Assembly (NCBI GenBank): GCA_021204285.1
Contig: JAJPZP010000182.1
Span: 1 to 9,639 of the forward strand
Direction of reading: 5' to 3'
Origin: Lachnospiraceae bacterium
GTDB lineage: Bacteria > Bacillota > Clostridia > Lachnospirales > Lachnospiraceae
DNA length: 9,639 nt
In this document: positions 1 to 6,799 of the stretch, in pieces
Numbering within the stretch: the stretch's first letter is position 1
Layout of the letters: each line of letters opens with the position of its first letter
Made by a program: the position numbers and the translations under genes
Notes under the pieces: generated by a model
What the model saw: only the letters and a program-made list of their open reading frames with translations
Databases searched by the model: none
Told to the model about the DNA's origin: nothing

Positions 1-1068
1 CTCATCGCCTACGCGAAGTCCTTTGGTGCAAAGGGCATCACCGTATCCGGCGTCTGCTGTACCTCGAACGAGGTTGCGATGCGCCGCGGCATCCCGATGG
101 CCGGAAACTTCCTGCAGCAGGAGAACGTGGTCCTGACCGGAGCTTGCGAGGCGATTGTCGTCAACGTGCAGTGTATCTTCCCGGCACTTGGTCCCTTAAG
201 CAAATGCTTCCATACAAAATTTATCACGACCTCCCCGATCACGCAGATGCCGGATTCCGAGTTTGTCCGCTTCGATGTGGGAACCGCGGCGGAGAAGGCG
301 AAAGCGATCGTGAAAGCGGCGGTGGAGAACTTCCAGAACCGCAAGCCGGAGCTGGTGTACATACCGGATCTGAAGCGTCATGCGACGGTCGGCTATTCTG
401 TCGAGGCGATCAAGAAGACGCTCGATACCGTCACAAACAGTCAGGTCGACGAGCTTGGCACGCTGAAGCCGCTGGTTGAGTGCGTGCGTTCCGGCGTCCT
501 GCGCGGCGCGGTCGCGATGGTCGGCTGCAACAACCCGAAGGTGCGTCCGGACCGCTCTCACATCGAGCTGATGAAGAAGCTGATCGCAAATGATATCATC
601 ATCGTGGCCTCCGGCTGCTCGGCGCAGTCCGCAGCCAGAGCCGGCCTTATGGACAAGCGCGCGAAGAAATACTGCGGCGCGGGTCTTAAGAGAGTCTGCG
701 AGTTGGCGGACATCCCGCCGGTGCTGCACATGGGTTCCTGCGTGGATATCAGCCGTATGATGATTCTGGTCTCCGAGCTCGCAAAGGATTCCGGCTGGAA
801 TATCAGCCAGCTGCCGGTTGTCGGCTGCGCGCCGGAGTGGATGTCGGAGAAGGCTGTGTCTATTGGTAACTACGTCGTTTCCACCGGTATCGATACGTTC
901 CTCGGCATTGATCCCTATGTGGCAGGTTCCAGCGAGATGCTCTACTGGCTGACTGCTGGCGTGCACGACTGGGTTGAGGCTGCCTTCACGATTGAGACCG
1001 ACATGGAGAAACTCGAGAATGGCATTATTGAGCGCATCGAAGCCAAGAGAACGGCGTTAGGTATCTAA
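1..1068 (+). CDS. cooS: Carbon monoxide dehydrogenase catalytic subunit CooS/AcsA, C-terminal part (5' end outside window)
   Basis: This is the Ni-Fe-S CO dehydrogenase, which reduces CO2 to CO for acetyl-CoA synthase. The frame is open from base 1 and ends at TAA 1066-1068, giving 355 residues; about 275 N-terminal residues (B/D clusters, first C-cluster histidine) should lie upstream. Visible C-cluster cysteines are C20 (GVCCTSNE), C58 (NVQC), C176 (GCNN), C206 (SGCSAQ) and C247 (HMGSC). By spacing they match C295, C333, C446, C476 and C526 of Carboxydothermus CooS-II. K284 (EWMSEK) falls where catalytic K563 is expected. The C206-C247 interval is 41 residues against 50 in that enzyme, as I recall for many clostridial CODHs. 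An internal ATG at 79 is not the real start, because homology continues to the window edge. cooC follows after 24 nt. Family assignment is very secure. Confidence 0.97.
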   Translation, partial: LIAYAKSFGAKGITVSGVCCTSNEVAMRRGIPMAGNFLQQENVVLTGACEAIVVNVQCIFPALGPLSKCFHTKFITTSPITQMPDSEFVRFDVGTAAEKAKAIVKAAVENFQNRKPELVYIPDLKRHATVGYSVEAIKKTLDTVTNSQVDELGTLKPLVECVRSGVLRGAVAMVGCNNPKVRPDRSHIELMKKLIANDIIIVASGCSAQSAARAGLMDKRAKKYCGAGLKRVCELADIPPVLHMGSCVDISRMMILVSELAKDSGWNISQLPVVGCAPEWMSEKAVSIGNYVVSTGIDTFLGIDPYVAGSSEMLYWLTAGVHDWVEAAFTIETDMEKLENGIIERIEAKRTALGI

Positions 1069-1080
1069 ATCTGACAGTAA

Positions 1081-1085
1081 AGAGG
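1081..1085 (+). promoter_or_regulatory. Ribosome binding site that fixes the cooC start
   Basis: AGAGG lies 7 nt before ATG 1093 but only 1 nt before the in-frame GTG at 1087. The ATG is therefore the likely start, removing two residues from the longest reading frame. Confidence 0.65.
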
Positions 1086-1092
1086 TGTGGAC

Positions 1093-1854
1093 ATGAAGAT
1101 TGCGGTTACCGGGAAAGGTGGAGTCGGCAAGACGACCTTTGCGGCGACGCTCGCGAGACTCTACGCGGACGAAGGAAAATCGGTTCTGGCCGCGGATGTG
1201 GATCCGGACGCGAACCTGGGGCTGGCCCTGGGATTTCCGGAGGACGTGCTGGATTCGATCATCCCGATTTCCAAGATGCGGAAGCTCGTGGAGGAGCGGA
1301 CCGGCGCAGGCCCGGACAATACCTTTTACAAACTGAACCCGAATGTGAGCGATATTCCGGATACTTACAGCAAAACCTATAATGGAGTCAAGCTGCTGAC
1401 GCTCGGGACGGTGGAGACCGGAGGAGGCGGCTGCGTCTGCCCGGAGCACATGATGCTGCGGCGGATTCTCAGCAACCTGGTGATTCACCGCGATGAGGTG
1501 GTCATCATGGATATGGAAGCCGGCCTGGAACATTTAGGCCGCGGCACCTGCGAGGCCATGGAACAGTTTGTGGTGGTCATCGAACCGGGTGCGCGAAGTG
1601 TGCAGACCTACAAAAATGTAAAACGACTTGCTCTGGATCTGGGAATCCGTCAGGTGCGCGTGGTGGCCAACAAGGTACGCGGCGCGGAGGATGAGGAGTT
1701 TGTGCGCTCCCGGATTCCCGCGGAGGATCTGCTCGGCTTTATCCATTACAACGCCGAGGTGATTGACGCGGACCGGCAGGGAAAGGCTCCCTATGACGTG
1801 AGCCCGGCCGCCACCGACGAGATTCGGAAGATCAAGGAGATACTGGAACAATAA
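1093..1854 (+). CDS. cooC: CooC-type nickel-insertion ATPase (CODH maturation factor)
   Basis: This is a MinD/SIMIBI-class P-loop ATPase of 253 residues that uses ATP-driven dimerisation to load nickel into the CODH C-cluster. The sequence shows a deviant Walker A motif at residues 7-15 (GKGGVGKTT, with signature lysine K8), an ADVDPDANLG switch motif at about 34-43, the CxC nickel-binding motif at C114 and C116 (GGGCVCPEH), and a Walker B-like stretch near 136-150 (VVIMDMEAGLEHLGRGT). The CxC cysteines sit close to C112/C114 of Carboxydothermus CooC1. It is a cytosolic protein with no signal or membrane segment. It lies between cooS, its expected client, and acsB. ACS also needs nickel, so help to AcsB is possible but is inference. 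The start is ATG 1093, chosen from RBS spacing. A general ParA/MinD ATPase is excluded by the CxC motif and context. Confidence 0.94.
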   Translation: MKIAVTGKGGVGKTTFAATLARLYADEGKSVLAADVDPDANLGLALGFPEDVLDSIIPISKMRKLVEERTGAGPDNTFYKLNPNVSDIPDTYSKTYNGVKLLTLGTVETGGGGCVCPEHMMLRRILSNLVIHRDEVVIMDMEAGLEHLGRGTCEAMEQFVVVIEPGARSVQTYKNVKRLALDLGIRQVRVVANKVRGAEDEEFVRSRIPAEDLLGFIHYNAEVIDADRQGKAPYDVSPAATDEIRKIKEILEQ

Positions 1855-1870
1855 ACCGATAAATACGTAT

Positions 1871-1875
1871 GGAGG
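1871..1875 (+). promoter_or_regulatory. Ribosome binding site for the GTG start of acsB copy 1
   Basis: GGAGG sits 7 nt before GTG 1883. No in-frame ATG nearby gives a better fit, and the resulting N-terminus (MTLFDRVFGGS) aligns with that of AcsB copy 2 (MGALTDLIYGGS). Confidence 0.75.
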
Positions 1876-1882
1876 TAACATC

Positions 1883-4021
1883 GTGACATTATTTGACAGA
1901 GTATTTGGCGGCTCGCAGGAAATGTATGCGTGGGCCGAGAAAGCTGTTACGGAAGCAATCGAGAAATATGGCGTTGACAAAGAAGTCTCTCTTCCGCAGA
2001 CAGCATACTGCCTGCCCTGCTACTATGCAGTGACCGGCGAGAAGCTGACGAAGCTGGGAGAAGTACAGGAAGCGCTTGGCGGAAGAATCAAGAGCATGAT
2101 GGAGCGCAAGGAGCGTCTCCACAACGTCTTCCAGGCGGGCATCGGCACTGCACTGGCAGCTGAGATCATTGAAGCCATGAAATATATCGACGGTGCGGAG
2201 CCCTACGCGGAGCCCTATGTGGGAAGCTTTTCCGATGCCTGGATCCGTGAGCTGGGCGTGCCGCTGGTCACCGGCGACATCCCGGGCGTGGCGGTTCTGA
2301 TCAACGCTGCCCCGATGAAAGAGGCGGCTGTCGCTCTGGTCAAGAGCTATCAGTCCCAGGGTATCTTTGTAACCTGTACCGGCGGCATCTGCCAGCAGCT
2401 GATCGATGCCGGCTATAAGACCGGATTCAACGTGCGTGTGACACTGCTCGGCGATGAGATCACTTCCGTCGTCCACGTCGTATCCGTGGCTCTGCGTGCA
2501 GCCCTGATCTTTGGCAACATCACGCCGGGCGATCTCGACAGCCTGATGGAGTATACGAAGGATCGTGTCTTCGCGTTTGTCAATGCCTATGCTCCGGTTG
2601 ACGATCTGACCGTGGGCTGCGGCGGCGGTGCAATCGCCTTCGGCTTCCCGGTTATCTCGAATGATCTGGTCAGCCTGAAGGATATGAACGTGCCGAAGAG
2701 CCTGATTCTGCAGGGCGACACGAGCAAGTTCAACGCGACGTCCCTTGACGCGCGCGACATCAAGATCAAGATCGCGCAGGTTGATATCCCGGTTTCCTTT
2801 GCTTCGGCGTTCGAGGGCGAGATCATCCGCCGCGGCGATATGCAGGTTGAGTTCGACGGCTCCAGAAAGGACTGCTTCGAGCTGGTCTGCACGAAGGAAG
2901 CGGGCGATGTCGTCGATCACGGCTTCGAGCTCATCGGACCGGACTTCGATGCGATGGAAGAGGGCAGCAAGCAGCAGATTGCCTATATCGTCAATGTGGC
3001 CGGCAAGAACATGCAGTCCGACTTTGAGCCGGTGTTTGAGCGTAAGTTCCACAGCTATATTAACTGTATTGAGGGAGTGATGCACACCGGGCAGCGCGAT
3101 ATGATCCGCGTTCGTATCAGCAAGAGCACCTTTGAGGCAGGCTTCCGCGCGAAGGATCTGGCGGAAGTGCTGTATGTCAATATCAAGAACGAGTTCGATG
3201 CGGTCGTCGACAAGTGCTCCGTGACGATCGTGACTGATCCGGCGGAGTGCACGAAGCTGCGCCACGAGCTGGCGACACCGGCCTATGACGCACGTGATGA
3301 GAGGCTGACATCCCTGACCGATGAGTCTGTGCCGGTCTACTACAGCTGCATCATGTGCCAGGCCTTCTCACCGAGTCATGTGTGCGTGGTTACCCCGGAG
3401 CGTCTGGGACTCTGCGGCGCTGTGTCGTGGCTCGACGCGAAGGCGACGAACCAGCTCGATCCGCAGGGCCCCTGCCAGGTCATCACCAAGGAGCGCGTGA
3501 TCGATGAGAACCTTGGCCGTTACGAGGACGTCGACGAGGCGGTCAACAAGTTCTCACAGGGAGCCCTGGAGCACGTGACGCTCTACTCCATCATGGAAGA
3601 CCCGATGACCTCCTGCGGCTGCTTCGAGTGCATCTGCGGCATCGAGCCCTTCTCAAACGGCGTGATTATCGCGAATCGTGAGTATGCGGGTATGACGCCT
3701 CTTGGCATGACCTTCGCGGATCTCGCTTCCATGACCGGCGGCGGCGTACAGACCCCGGGCTTCATGGGCCACGGCAAGCATTTCATCTCTTCCAAGAAGT
3801 TTATGAAGGCAGAGGGCGGCGTGGAGCGCATCGTCTGGATGCCGAAGGATCTGAAGGATCAGGTGAGCGAGCGCCTGAACGAGACCGCGAAGGAACTCTA
3901 TGGCATCGACAATTTCTGCGATATGATCGGTGACGAGACCGTTTCCACCGACCCCGAGTCCCTGCTCGAGTTCCTGACCGAGAAAGGCCACCCGGCGCTC
4001 AGCATGGAGCCCATGATGTAA
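1883..4021 (+). CDS. acsB: Acetyl-CoA synthase, copy 1 (AcsB1, complete)
   Basis: This enzyme condenses CO, the corrinoid-bound methyl group and CoA into acetyl-CoA at the Ni-Ni-[4Fe-4S] A-cluster. It has 712 residues, against about 729 in Moorella ACS. All A-cluster ligands are present: C489, C492, C501 and C511 (C-x2-C-x8-C-x9-C) and C578-G579-C580, with the 489-578 spacing equal to Moorella 506-595. F495 matches gating F512. Expected domains are 1-310 (CODH/ferredoxin-facing, tunnel), about 311-461, and about 462-712 (A-cluster). The N-domain carries unusual cysteines: C43-x2-C46, C165, C170 and C246. The protein ends HPALSMEPMM, typical of the family. It starts at GTG 28 nt after cooC, so it is probably co-transcribed with cooS-cooC. 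A diverged second copy starts at 7668. Confidence 0.97.
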   Translation: MTLFDRVFGGSQEMYAWAEKAVTEAIEKYGVDKEVSLPQTAYCLPCYYAVTGEKLTKLGEVQEALGGRIKSMMERKERLHNVFQAGIGTALAAEIIEAMKYIDGAEPYAEPYVGSFSDAWIRELGVPLVTGDIPGVAVLINAAPMKEAAVALVKSYQSQGIFVTCTGGICQQLIDAGYKTGFNVRVTLLGDEITSVVHVVSVALRAALIFGNITPGDLDSLMEYTKDRVFAFVNAYAPVDDLTVGCGGGAIAFGFPVISNDLVSLKDMNVPKSLILQGDTSKFNATSLDARDIKIKIAQVDIPVSFASAFEGEIIRRGDMQVEFDGSRKDCFELVCTKEAGDVVDHGFELIGPDFDAMEEGSKQQIAYIVNVAGKNMQSDFEPVFERKFHSYINCIEGVMHTGQRDMIRVRISKSTFEAGFRAKDLAEVLYVNIKNEFDAVVDKCSVTIVTDPAECTKLRHELATPAYDARDERLTSLTDESVPVYYSCIMCQAFSPSHVCVVTPERLGLCGAVSWLDAKATNQLDPQGPCQVITKERVIDENLGRYEDVDEAVNKFSQGALEHVTLYSIMEDPMTSCGCFECICGIEPFSNGVIIANREYAGMTPLGMTFADLASMTGGGVQTPGFMGHGKHFISSKKFMKAEGGVERIVWMPKDLKDQVSERLNETAKELYGIDNFCDMIGDETVSTDPESLLEFLTEKGHPALSMEPMM

Positions 4022-4026
4022 CAGCG

Positions 4027-4140
4027 AGGAAGGAAAACAAGCGCGACCGAAGGGAGCATTTGTTTTCACCCGAGCTGTTAGCGACAGAATCTTTTAGCGG
4101 CGTCAGCCGCGGCAGACGTGCGAAGCACGGCTGGATTCTG
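4027..4140. repeat. Palindrome-rich repeat unit, copy 1 of a tandem pair
   Basis: This 114-bp unit recurs at 4151-4264 with two substitutions that I can see, a period of 124 bp and a 10-bp spacer. It contains an 8-bp inverted repeat (GAAAACAA 4033-4040 with TTGTTTTC 4060-4067) and then a 7-bp stem (CAGAATC 4085-4091 with GATTCTG 4134-4140). The second stem encloses two small perfect hairpins, GCGGC-GTCA-GCCGC and CGTGC-GAA-GCACG. As RNA it could fold into a hairpin plus a branched, cloverleaf-like structure. I see no convincing ORF. It resembles an interspersed REP/MITE-type intergenic repeat, but the family is not recognised. Confidence 0.85.
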
Positions 4141-4150
4141 GAGCTTTCTT

Positions 4151-4264
4151 AGGAAGGAAAACAAGCGCGACCGAAGGGAGCATTTGTTTTCACCCGAGCT
4201 GTTAGCGACAGAATCTTTTAGCAGCGTCAGCCGCGACAGACGTGCGAAGCACGGCTGGATTCTG
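4151..4264. repeat. Palindrome-rich repeat unit, copy 2 of a tandem pair
   Basis: This is the near-identical second unit. Its outer stem is longer than in copy 1: GCGACAGAATC 4205-4215 pairs perfectly with GATTCTGTCGC 4258-4268 (11 bp), so the full element probably extends to 4268. The 8-bp arms are at 4157-4164 and 4184-4191. One G-to-A change breaks a base pair of the first inner hairpin, while the CGTGC-GAA-GCACG hairpin is intact. Confidence 0.85.
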
Positions 4265-4305
4265 TCGCCTCATCCAGCCATCGGTTTGACTTTTATCACC
4301 CGACG

Positions 4306-4340
4306 AAGGGAAGCCCTGAAATATTTTCAGGGTTTCCCTT
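4306..4340 (+). terminator. Long hairpin upstream of the acsD promoter (possible terminator or insulator)
   Basis: The arm AAGGGAAGCCCTGAA (4306-4320) pairs with TTCAGGGTTTCCCTT (4326-4340) over 15 bp, with one position that is G-U in RNA and a 5-nt loop. No U-tract follows on either strand, so it is not a textbook intrinsic terminator. Its position after acsB1 and before a promoter fits separation of two transcripts or protection of a 3' end. Confidence 0.5.
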
Positions 4341-4359
4341 CTGGGGCGTGCGAAAAGCT

Positions 4360-4387
4360 TTTACTTTTCTTGCATTTGTGCTATAAT
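4360..4387 (+). promoter_or_regulatory. Sigma-70-type extended -10 promoter for acsDCE-acsB2
   Basis: A perfect TATAAT -10 box at 4382-4387 is preceded by TGC (4379-4381), which gives an extended -10. The best -35 is TTTACT at 4360-4365 (4 of 6 matches, 16-bp spacer), in an AT-rich stretch. Transcription would start near 4394, leaving a leader of roughly 28 nt with AAGGAGG at 4405-4411 before ATG 4422. Confidence 0.75.
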
Positions 4388-4421
4388 TTAGTGAGATATT
4401 TTTTAAGGAGGATACATACCA

Positions 4422-5363
4422 ATGCCATTCAATGGAAAATCAGGAAAATTTAATGCTTCCATCAACATAGTCGAAATCGGCTGCGGCGAGAAGGCGATCA
4501 AGATTGGTGGCGAGAACGTTTATCCGTTCTACACTTTTGATGCGCCGATTGAGAATGCACCGAAGATCGGCGTTATGATCTCTGATCTTGGCCTGGAGAA
4601 TGAGCCGGCAGGCGTGAAAGCCTATTATGAGGGCTGCAGCAACTTTGCCGAGATCGCGCAGAAAGCCGCCGCGATGCCGGGCGCAGATTTTGTCTGCCTG
4701 AAGCTTGAGGGAGCGGATCCTAACGGCGAGAACAAGTCTACCGAGGAGTGCATGACCGTTCTGAAAGAGGTCGTTGACGCCATCGACGTGCCGCTTGTCG
4801 TGTACGGCTGCAAGAACGTGACGAAAGATGCCGAGCTTCTGACGAAGGCGGCGGAAGTCGCTCAGGGAAAGAACGTCCTGATCCTGGCGGCAAAAGAAGA
4901 GAACTACAAGGGTATCGGCGCGGCCGCAGGCCTTGCCTACAACCAGAAGGTCGGCGCGGAATCCGCTGTTGATATCAACCTTGCAAAACAGCTTAACGTA
5001 TTGATTTCCCAGCTCGGTGTAGCCCCGGCGAACGTTGTGATGAACGTCGGTACGGCGGCTGTCGGATACGGTTTCGAGTACGTGGTTTCCACGATGGATC
5101 GTGTCAAGGCGGCGGCTCTGTCTCAGGGCGACGCACAGCTTCAGATGCCGATCATTACGCCGGTTGCCGATGAGGCGTGGAGCACCAAGGAGGCGATTGC
5201 CTCTGAGGAAGATATGCCGGAGTGGGGCGATCAGGAAGCCCGCGGCATTGGCATGGAGGTATCCACGGCTGCTTCTGTACTGGCGTCCGGTTCCAACGCA
5301 GTCATTCTGAAACATCCGACTTCCGTTGCAACCATATCTGCATTGATCAAAGAACTGGTGTAA
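4422..5363 (+). CDS. acsD: Corrinoid iron-sulfur protein small subunit (AcsD)
   Basis: This is the small (delta-type) subunit of the corrinoid iron-sulfur protein. It pairs with AcsC to hold the cobamide that carries the methyl group from AcsE to acetyl-CoA synthase. It has 313 residues, close to the roughly 320 of Moorella. It shows the N-terminal signature around residues 18-50 (EIGCGEKAIKIGG, PFYTFDAP), then alternating strand/helix segments expected of a TIM barrel (VMISDLG, FVCLKLEGADPN, PLVVYGC, VLILAAKEENYKGIG), and the late conserved stretch near 250-300 (EEDMPEWGDQEARGIGMEVSTA, HPTSVATI). No signal peptide or membrane segment is seen, so it is cytosolic. The start at ATG 4422 follows AAGGAGG with 10-nt spacing and is the first gene after the promoter. 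acsC follows after 21 nt, consistent with a heterodimer translated from one message. Confidence 0.96.
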   Translation: MPFNGKSGKFNASINIVEIGCGEKAIKIGGENVYPFYTFDAPIENAPKIGVMISDLGLENEPAGVKAYYEGCSNFAEIAQKAAAMPGADFVCLKLEGADPNGENKSTEECMTVLKEVVDAIDVPLVVYGCKNVTKDAELLTKAAEVAQGKNVLILAAKEENYKGIGAAAGLAYNQKVGAESAVDINLAKQLNVLISQLGVAPANVVMNVGTAAVGYGFEYVVSTMDRVKAAALSQGDAQLQMPIITPVADEAWSTKEAIASEEDMPEWGDQEARGIGMEVSTAASVLASGSNAVILKHPTSVATISALIKELV

Positions 5364-5384
5364 TCGAGGAGGAGGAATCATACC

Positions 5385-6731
5385 ATGGCTTTAAAAGGAT
5401 TAGATATTTTTAAACTGACACCGAAGACGAACTGCAAGGAGTGCGGCAGCCCGACCTGCATGGCCTTCTCGATGAAGGTAGCGCAGGGTGCGGTGGATCT
5501 TTCCAAGTGCCCGCATATGTCGGAGGAGGCTCTCGCGACGCTGTCCGAGGCGACGGCTCCGCCCATGAAGACGATCAAAGTCGGTACCGGCGACGCCGAG
5601 TACAGCCTGGGCGGCGAGACTGTTCTTGCCAGACATGAGAAGACTTTTGTCAGCAGACCGCGCTTCGCGGTGAACCTGACTGCGGATATGGACATCGACG
5701 CGGTGATGGCGGAAGTGAATAAGGTAGATTATGATCGTATCGGCGAGCAGATGCACGCGGAGATGGTCTATGTGGAGTATACCGGAGACAGTGCGGCTTA
5801 TGTTGAAGCTGTGAAGAAGGTCTGCGGCATCGGCAAGACGATCATTCTTGGCTGCAAGGATGTCGAGGCTGCGAAAGCTGCCCTTGAAGTCTGCAAGGCC
5901 GAAAAGCCGATCCTTGACGGTGCGGACGCTTCCAACTATGCGGATATGGTAGAGGCAGCGAAGGCCGCGGGCGTGGTGCTCGGCGTGACCGGAGCGGATA
6001 TCAATGAACTCTATGATACGACTGCCGCGATCGAGAAGCTTGGTTATAAGGAGCTTGTGCTCGATACAACCGGAGCGGACATCAAGACGACCTTTGCGAC
6101 GACCGTGCAGGTGCGCCGTGCCTGCCTGGCAAAGAATCCGGACAGAACCTGCGGCTATCCGTCGATCGTAAATCTTTCCAGGATCACGCCGAACGATGAG
6201 CCGATGCAGATCGCGCTCGCGTCCATGTTCGTGCTGAAATATGGCTCGATTATCGTTATGGATACGATGAACTACGCCAGAGCGCTTCCGCTGTACGGCC
6301 TGCGTCAGAACGTTTACACCGATCCGCAGAAGCCGATGAAGGTGGAGCCGGGCATCTACCCGCTGAACGGCGGCGATGAGAATTCAGTTGTGCTGACGAC
6401 GGTTGACTTCGCGCTCACCTACTTCGTGGTGTCCGGCGAGCTGGAGCGCTCCGGCGTGCCATGTAACCTCGCGATCAGCGATGCGGGCGGACTTTCCGTT
6501 CTGACGTCCTGGGCAGCCGGCAAATTCTCTTCGACTTCGATCTCGAAATTCATCATCGAGAATGTAGAGCCGAAGATCAAGTGCAGAAAGCTGATCATCC
6601 CCGGAAAGGTTGCCGTACTGAAGGGCGACGTGGAAGCGAAGCTTCCGGGCTGGGAAGTGATTGTAGCTCCGAACGAGGCGGTGCAGCTCGTGAAATTCCT
6701 GAAGGACATGCAGGCTGCCGGCGAGATTTAA
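5385..6731 (+). CDS. acsC: Corrinoid iron-sulfur protein large subunit (AcsC)
   Basis: This is the large (gamma-type) subunit of the corrinoid iron-sulfur protein. It has 448 residues, near the 446 of Moorella. The N-terminal [4Fe-4S] domain has C17-x2-C20-x4-C25-x16-C42, the family pattern; this cluster reductively reactivates Co(II) to Co(I). A TIM-barrel region follows from about residue 60 to 320. The C-terminal corrinoid-binding region from about 325 contains VDFALTYFVVSGELE and SDAGGLSVLTSWAAGKF, conserved near the cobamide. The last segment (PGWEVIVAPNEAVQLVKFL) is the usual family end. A strong AGGAGGAGG (5367-5375) precedes ATG 5385 by 9 nt. It partners with AcsD (21 nt upstream), takes methyl from AcsE and donates it to AcsB. 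Nothing is missing or truncated. Confidence 0.97.
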   Translation: MALKGLDIFKLTPKTNCKECGSPTCMAFSMKVAQGAVDLSKCPHMSEEALATLSEATAPPMKTIKVGTGDAEYSLGGETVLARHEKTFVSRPRFAVNLTADMDIDAVMAEVNKVDYDRIGEQMHAEMVYVEYTGDSAAYVEAVKKVCGIGKTIILGCKDVEAAKAALEVCKAEKPILDGADASNYADMVEAAKAAGVVLGVTGADINELYDTTAAIEKLGYKELVLDTTGADIKTTFATTVQVRRACLAKNPDRTCGYPSIVNLSRITPNDEPMQIALASMFVLKYGSIIVMDTMNYARALPLYGLRQNVYTDPQKPMKVEPGIYPLNGGDENSVVLTTVDFALTYFVVSGELERSGVPCNLAISDAGGLSVLTSWAAGKFSSTSISKFIIENVEPKIKCRKLIIPGKVAVLKGDVEAKLPGWEVIVAPNEAVQLVKFLKDMQAAGEI

Positions 6732-6743
6732 ACAGTGATACAG

Positions 6744-6766
6744 CCCCGCCGCTTTCCGTGGCGGGG
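6744..6766 (+). other. GC-rich intercistronic hairpin between acsC and acsE
   Basis: CCCCGCC (6744-6750) pairs with GGCGGGG (6760-6766). Two further inner pairs, one of them G-U, leave a 5-nt loop. The following sequence is A-rich rather than a U-tract, so simple termination is unlikely. mRNA processing, 3'-end protection or partial attenuation are possible roles. Confidence 0.6.
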
Positions 6767-6783
6767 TACAAATAAATAATCAA

Positions 6784-6790
6784 AAAGGAG
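6784..6790 (+). promoter_or_regulatory. Ribosome binding site that decides the acsE start
   Basis: AAAGGAG ends 9 nt before ATG 6800 but only 3 nt before the in-frame ATG 6794. The spacing favours 6800 (MAKFVVIGER) over the longer MTMAK form. Confidence 0.6.
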
Positions 6791-6799
6791 AACATGACT

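Noticed and set aside
79..81. Internal ATG as the start of cooS
   Set aside because: The frame is open to base 1 and the upstream residues include an essential C-cluster cysteine motif (GVCCTSNE), so the gene continues off the window.
1889..3265. Long antisense open frame (458 codons) opposite acsB1
   Set aside because: It is a shadow of the strongly coding + strand in GC-rich codons. The product is Arg/His/Asp/Leu-rich with no recognisable domain.
4027..4264. Tandem repeats as a CRISPR array or IS ends
   Set aside because: There are only two long units with a 10-bp spacer, and no transposase or cas gene lies nearby, so neither interpretation is supported.
4118..4453. Small + strand open frame (111 codons) starting in the repeat and running into acsD
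   Set aside because: It begins inside a structured repeat, crosses the promoter and the acsD RBS, overlaps the acsD start and has no family resemblance.
4440..5381. Antisense open frame (313 codons) over acsD
   Set aside because: It mirrors acsD in length. The composition is typical of an antisense shadow and no domain is seen.
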